Below are positions 51,454 to 64,000 of a stretch of 64,000 nt of DNA, piece by piece; position 1 is the first letter of the stretch; each line of letters begins with the position of its first letter. The translations under genes and the position numbers were made by a program. Under the pieces are notes generated by a model that saw only the letters and a program-made list of their open reading frames with translations, was not told the origin of the DNA and did no database searches. Origin of the DNA: Amoebidium appalachense (Eukaryota; Ichthyosporea); NCBI GenBank assembly GCA_963693365.1, contig CAVNZM010000008.1, positions 2,790,001 through 2,854,000 of the forward strand, in the 5' to 3' direction.

Positions 51454-52216
51454 CCCCCCTTCCCATCTCCCCTCCTTTCTCCCCCAGCCAGCTAAGACCA
51501 CCACAGCAACCGTGCAAGCACACACAGACCTACACACGCTCACCTCCTCTATCGCCTGTTGTACCCGTCTCCCCCGTAGCCAAAGGGAAAGCCACCGCCA
51601 ACCCAAACATAACCCCCACGGCCGCTGTCACCAACAACATCACCATACACCGTGTATTCTTCTTCTCTGCCTCTCTCTTCTCTTGCCTTCTTTTCCTCAA
51701 TCTCTGACTGTGCAAGAGCACTCGCTCATGTTCCGCAGCCGCCAATCCCCTCACTGCCGCTCTGCTCGAAAGCTCTGGTTCTCTACGTGTGTTTCTTTGC
51801 ACTCTCCCACCCAAAAGTGTGGCATTTTCCTGTGTAGAGAACTCATAACGTGGCCTGCCATCATCCAGATCTTCCCTGCTATCACTAAGTTCTCCCTCCT
51901 CATCCGACCCACCTGACACCTCCATTTGCAATCTGCTTGACTCCCCATTTCCCTCCTGGTTGCTATTTTTTCTCATACCCGCCATCATCCTTGGGCTGCG
52001 TAACTGCAGGGGACCCAGACCAGGTGAACCCCCTCTACTACTTGGTCTATTGTGCAAAGGTAACAGCTGATTCGTAGAATCTACGTTTCCATCTCCATTC
52101 ACAAAACTGTCATCTGAATCCTCCAGGGGCATGTCTGCATCCTCGTGGATTTCTAAGTGCAGGGATGTGTTGAGGGGATCCACCCCCAGAGGAAGATCTA
52201 ACGGGGGTGCGCTCAT
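42171..52216 (-). CDS. Type II membrane protein with GH19 chitinase-like domain, altered catalytic site
   Basis: Six exons, 52216-51544, 48360-47498, 46696-46427, 45751-45635, 43611-43424 and 42426-42213, join in matching phases (1,0,0,0,2,0), all GT-AG. If the last donor (GTAGGT) is unused, translation stops at 42171, giving about 788 residues. Exon 1: acidic, Ser-rich cytosolic part, basic patch ([15 protein letters not shown]), then one membrane helix at about 190-213, so N-in. Exon 2: about 288 residues rich in Pro/Ser/Thr/Glu, a stalk. Exons 3-6: GH19 fold, with [45 protein letters not shown] and [18 protein letters not shown] aligning with ARRE..AFFAHVSHETGG, YYGRGPIQL, FKTALWFWMTP and LPGFGVITNIINGGLEC. 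The first catalytic Glu (HET) is Ala here (KAT), and Gln of GPIQL is Met; a second Glu may survive in VFEDK. It probably binds rather than cuts chitin-like glycans. Confidence 0.85.
42480..42731. repeat. Poly-G tracts in a chitinase-like gene intron
   Basis: Four G runs (42478-42500, 42523-42540, 42572-42598 and 42700-42728) separated by GTGTGT-containing spacers; C-rich on the transcribed sense strand. Confidence 0.95.
43106..43161. repeat. Poly-T then poly-G tract
   Basis: About 24 T followed by about 27 G in an intron of the chitinase-like gene; the same T-then-G (or C-then-A) arrangement recurs at 43833-43910, 49735-49782 and 55852-55910. Confidence 0.95.
43684..43741. repeat. Poly-G tract, about 57 nt
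   Basis: Uninterrupted G run in the intron between exons 4 and 5 of the chitinase-like gene. Confidence 0.97.
43911..44245. repeat. Inverted repeat with 127-bp arms
   Basis: Arms 43911-44037 and 44119-44245 are reverse complements with one noticed mismatch (CTGAATGG against CTGACTGG) around an 81-bp spacer. The outer ends read AGAAGAGATTGCAC. It lies in an intron of the chitinase-like gene. It may be a foldback/MITE-like insertion or an inverted duplication; no target duplication was identified. Confidence 0.9.
44446..44685. repeat. 120-bp tandem duplication, two apparently identical copies
   Basis: Copies 44446-44565 and 44566-44685, both starting TCCGAAGGTGCGTGAGCGTG, with no difference seen. 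Confidence 0.93.
44764..45625. repeat. Minisatellite of GTGCCT/GTGCAT/GTACGTGCACGT units with E-boxes
   Basis: About 860 bp assembled from hexamer-like words in variable order. About 26 copies of the palindrome CACGTG (E-box core) were counted by eye. Long parts strictly alternate purine and pyrimidine, which favours Z-DNA. It fills the intron just downstream of the exon encoding [13 protein letters not shown]. Confidence 0.92.
46845..46966. repeat. (GAGT)n tetranucleotide repeat
   Basis: About 30 GAGT units with one GAGTCA interruption, flanked by GT tracts, in the intron between exons 2 and 3 of the chitinase-like gene. Confidence 0.95.
49735..50218. repeat. Poly-T, poly-G and GT/GC tracts
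   Basis: T run 49735-49755, G run 49756-49783, GT runs 49935-50005 and 50056-50087, and G run 50199-50217, all in the first intron of the chitinase-like gene. Confidence 0.93.
50640..50743. repeat. Poly-G followed by (GA)n
   Basis: G run to 50667, then a perfect GA run 50669-50743. Confidence 0.97.
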
Positions 52217-54110
52217 GGCACAAATTCAAACGAAAACGTAGCGTGGCGATTTTCTACTGTTCTGCCCCTATTTCATGTGAAGAAATGTTATAGCCTAGTT
52301 AAAAGGTGTGTGTGTGTGTGTGTTCTATATTCTGGTATAATTCAAGAGGGGAGTGGGTGGGTGGGCCTGTGGGTGTGTGGAGCCCTGCCCTTTTTTTTTC
52401 CCCTTCACACTCCTGTCAAGTTCTCGGCTCATGAACGGGTGTGCGAAACAAAAAGGAACGGGACAGAGAGCAGGTTAAGAATAAAAAACCTTGAAAATAG
52501 CCTAGCATCTCATCAACAATACAAAACGGTACACGTCCCGTTTCACAGGAAGGAGTATGATTGACAAAAGGATCCAAGAAGCATCCCAACTCAATATATA
52601 GATCAGAGCCCGAATCTCACCCAACACATCAAGCAATTTGTGTGCTTTTGCAAAGATAGTCAAAGCCTAGGCTATAGAAGCTGTGTGTTTACATAACAGC
52701 CATTGAGAACAAGAACTAAAAGGTTGAAACTAAACACTACGACTTTATGGGGAGGAAAAAAAGGAAAAAAACCTCGTACATATTGCAAACATCAACTCCT
52801 GCTCGTCTATGTAGATCGCAGTTGTGTGTCAAGGCTTCGTGTTTCGCGATCCCATCAAAACTATTCGGATAAGTTGACCACTCGGTCCGGGTCTGAGCCA
52901 GGGAGAATCCGTTCTGTGGCAGATTCGCTGCCAATTTCAAGTCTCGCATCGAATGGAGCAAAACAGGTGATTTTCTTCAAGAGGTTTGTATGCTTCATAC
53001 CAACAAAACGTTATTAATATTGATTACAAGCTACTAAGCACATAATGTATCCACGCTAGGGGCCCCAATAAATGCTATGATAACACTCTCCCTGTAGTCT
53101 TCCGGTTCGGGGCTGGAACCAGTCCTTCAATATCTGAACCGAACTTCTGGCTCGAATCGAAATGCCATTCATAAAAATCATTCACAGCCCATGATTGGCT
53201 TGCCGGCTAACGGTGTGTTGCTGGTGTGACCGTCGTGCTGTTGCTTCGATCGCTGCCCCAACTCTTGTTTCCTCAGTGACGGCCTCGGTGTACTGTGCCA
53301 CAATGGTTTGAAGGCTGCGTCGTTGAGATAGGCAATTTTGGAGGCACCTACATTTTTATGCTCAAGAAAGTTGAATTAAAGTGGAAGGCTCAATAGACGA
53401 GCACATCAGCCGATGGCCGACAAGTAGAGGTGCATCGAGCCTTGGGCTTGTGCAGAGGGAATGTGCTGCAGGCCAAGATCGACTCTGAGGCGTTCTGTTG
53501 TGGGTCACAGAGTTTCGTGGATTCGAAGATGTATCGTAGAGCAGCACATGAGTTTCCGTTTTATGCACAACTGCGTGCTTCTGTGTACTGGTGGCTGCGG
53601 GTGCGGGTGGTAGAAGGTTGCCCAGGGTGTGGGCAAGGGGCTGATAATGGACTACAGCTAAGAGCGACATCTGCTTTGATGCACATAAGCTAATTCGCAT
53701 GGTTGCCACGTATGCGGCTGATTCACTCGCAGGGACGAAAGGTGGGCCCGAGTGTGAGGGTGGGAAAGAAGAGGTGGGGGGGAAGGGAGGGTGGGAGACG
53801 TCAGTTTGTGTGCAGTGCCACGGCTGTGGGCTGCCACGTGGTAGAACAAGAAATAAGTTACGGATGAGTTATGATGTCTATGTCGTAAAACACGGTGTTT
53901 TTGTGAAGTCACCGTGTTTGTGACAGGGGAAAACAACGGCCATGATCGCTGTTGATCCTTGACCGATTGTTCACCGTATGGTAGTGGTTTGCCAAGCCAT
54001 GGTATTACGGTTTTTGCATCGATCCCAGCTGAACAGCTGAGGACCACTCGCCCAAGTAACCGGCGTGTGCGGTGTGAGCGAGTGCGCGTGTGCTAGTGTG
54101 TGTGTGTGCC

Positions 54111-54151
<41 letters not shown>

Positions 54152-54982
54152 TGTGTGTGTGTGTGTGCGTGTGTGCGTGTATATGTGTGCGCGTGTGCGC
54201 GCTTGCATGCGTGCGTGCATGTACGTGTGCTGTGCTGCGTGTGCGCGCGCTCGTGCGTGTGCATGTATGCGCGCATATGCATGTGTGCGTGCGTTTGGTG
54301 TGTGCAAGTGTAAGCTACGTGTGTGTGTGGTGTGTGTGTGTGTGTGTGTGTGTGTGGGGGGGGGGGGGGTTTAAGGGGGGGAGGGGGTTTTGGGGGGGGG
54401 GGGGGGGAAGGGGCTGGAGCCGCTAAACTGCTGTCGGCATTTGAATTGCAGGTGGAAGCCGGCATCTTCCCCCACCCACCTCCCTCCCTTCCCACGTACT
54501 TAATGCGGGTACCTCCCGCCCGCCTTGCCCAAGGCCCGGGGCTGGGGCTGGGGGCCGGAGGACCAAGCCAACCAATCGCAAGCTTCTAAATGTAAAATGG
54601 CGCGAAAATTTGCCCGTTTGTTCCCTGCGCTCGTCATGTCACAGTCCAATACTGTCCGGCGCGGCTTCACTGGAACCCGGCATGTTCGCTTGATGTTCCC
54701 ATAACACCTTTATTTAAAGTAGACGTGGTCTCTCGCGTTTTACCTATAAATATTTAGTGGTTGCCGTTTCTCAAGATGCTGCTGCGCGGGCTCGCACACG
54801 TGCTCACATTAGGTTAAGCAAATGTTAGACACTCCACACCCCACTTCTCGTTACCAGTCATCCAGGTAGTTTTAGCTACGGAAACATAACCAACAAAATA
54901 AAAAAACAACAACATAACTGTTAATCACAAAGTAGTAAAGCTGTATACTGTTGTTGCAGTAGACACTTCCGACAAATTGAAA
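52217..54982. other. Divergent intergenic region between the chitinase-like gene and FANCI
   Basis: Holds the upstream regions of both genes, which are transcribed away from each other. No gene is firmly recognised. A minus-strand frame at about 53170-53340 (TIVAQYTEAVTEETRVGAA) looks coding but lacks a clear gene context. GT/GC-rich 54060-54360 and G runs to 54410. FANCI upstream sequence has CCAATCGC near 54570 and no obvious TATA box. Confidence 0.5.
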
Positions 54983-63848
<8,866 letters not shown>

Positions 63849-64000
63849 GTATGAAGGGGCTTCACACACACATAAACATACATGCACACGAAAACATGCA
63901 CACACGTATGCACAGGCACAGGCACATGCACATGCAGATGCACACGCACACACGCACACGCACGCACACACACACACACACGAGCGCGCCCGCACATACG

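Noticed and set aside
53170-53340. Coding-looking minus-strand segment with TIVAQYTEAVTEETRVGAA
   Set aside because: Two overlapping frames are equally plausible and no exon partners were found.

Overview
This window comes from a nuclear eukaryotic genome. The genes are split by GT-AG introns with phase-matched exons, and their protein families (FANCI, GH19 chitinase-like, SH3, RCC1 repeats) are typical of eukaryotes. Introns and spacers are packed with very long microsatellites (GT/CA runs over 150 nt) and poly-G/poly-C tracts. A recognisable Fanconi anaemia I gene, a possible SERTA-like protein and dense small introns would fit an opisthokont, perhaps a unicellular relative of animals. That is a guess; nothing here fixes the species.

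Left part (1-22.2 kb): a partial RCC1-repeat gene resembling RCC1L (minus strand), a two-exon gene of unknown function with a weak SERTA-like motif (minus), a 5'-truncated non-LTR retrotransposon copy (6.18-7.75 kb, minus), a long simple-repeat desert, an unrecognised multi-exon gene (13.6-16.0 kb, minus), an intronless SH3-domain gene (19.6-20.2 kb, plus) and a two-exon isochorismatase-family hydrolase (20.7-22.1 kb, minus) convergent with it.

Middle part (23.5-40.3 kb): a three-level nest of mobile DNA. A non-LTR retrotransposon is split inside its endonuclease domain by a Ty1/copia element with near-identical LTRs. The copia gag is itself split by an 8.4-kb DNA transposon with perfect 32-bp terminal inverted repeats and an 8-bp target duplication. 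Inside the DNA transposon lie GATATC-rich arms, a roughly 184-bp satellite with three-monomer higher-order structure, a large hairpin and exon-like fragments, but no recognisable transposase.

Right part (42.2-64 kb): a minus-strand gene of about 10 kb encodes a type II membrane protein with a Ser/Thr/Pro-rich stalk and a GH19 chitinase domain in which the first catalytic Glu appears to be Ala. Its introns hold a 127-bp-arm inverted repeat and a minisatellite carrying about 26 CACGTG E-boxes. The plus-strand FANCI gene starts at 54983 and runs off the right edge; its first roughly 390 codons are recognised in 11 exons, one of them ending in a GC donor.

The host genes show no common pathway. 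The clearest novelties are the catalytically altered membrane-anchored chitinase-like protein and the nested transposon with its internal higher-order satellite.
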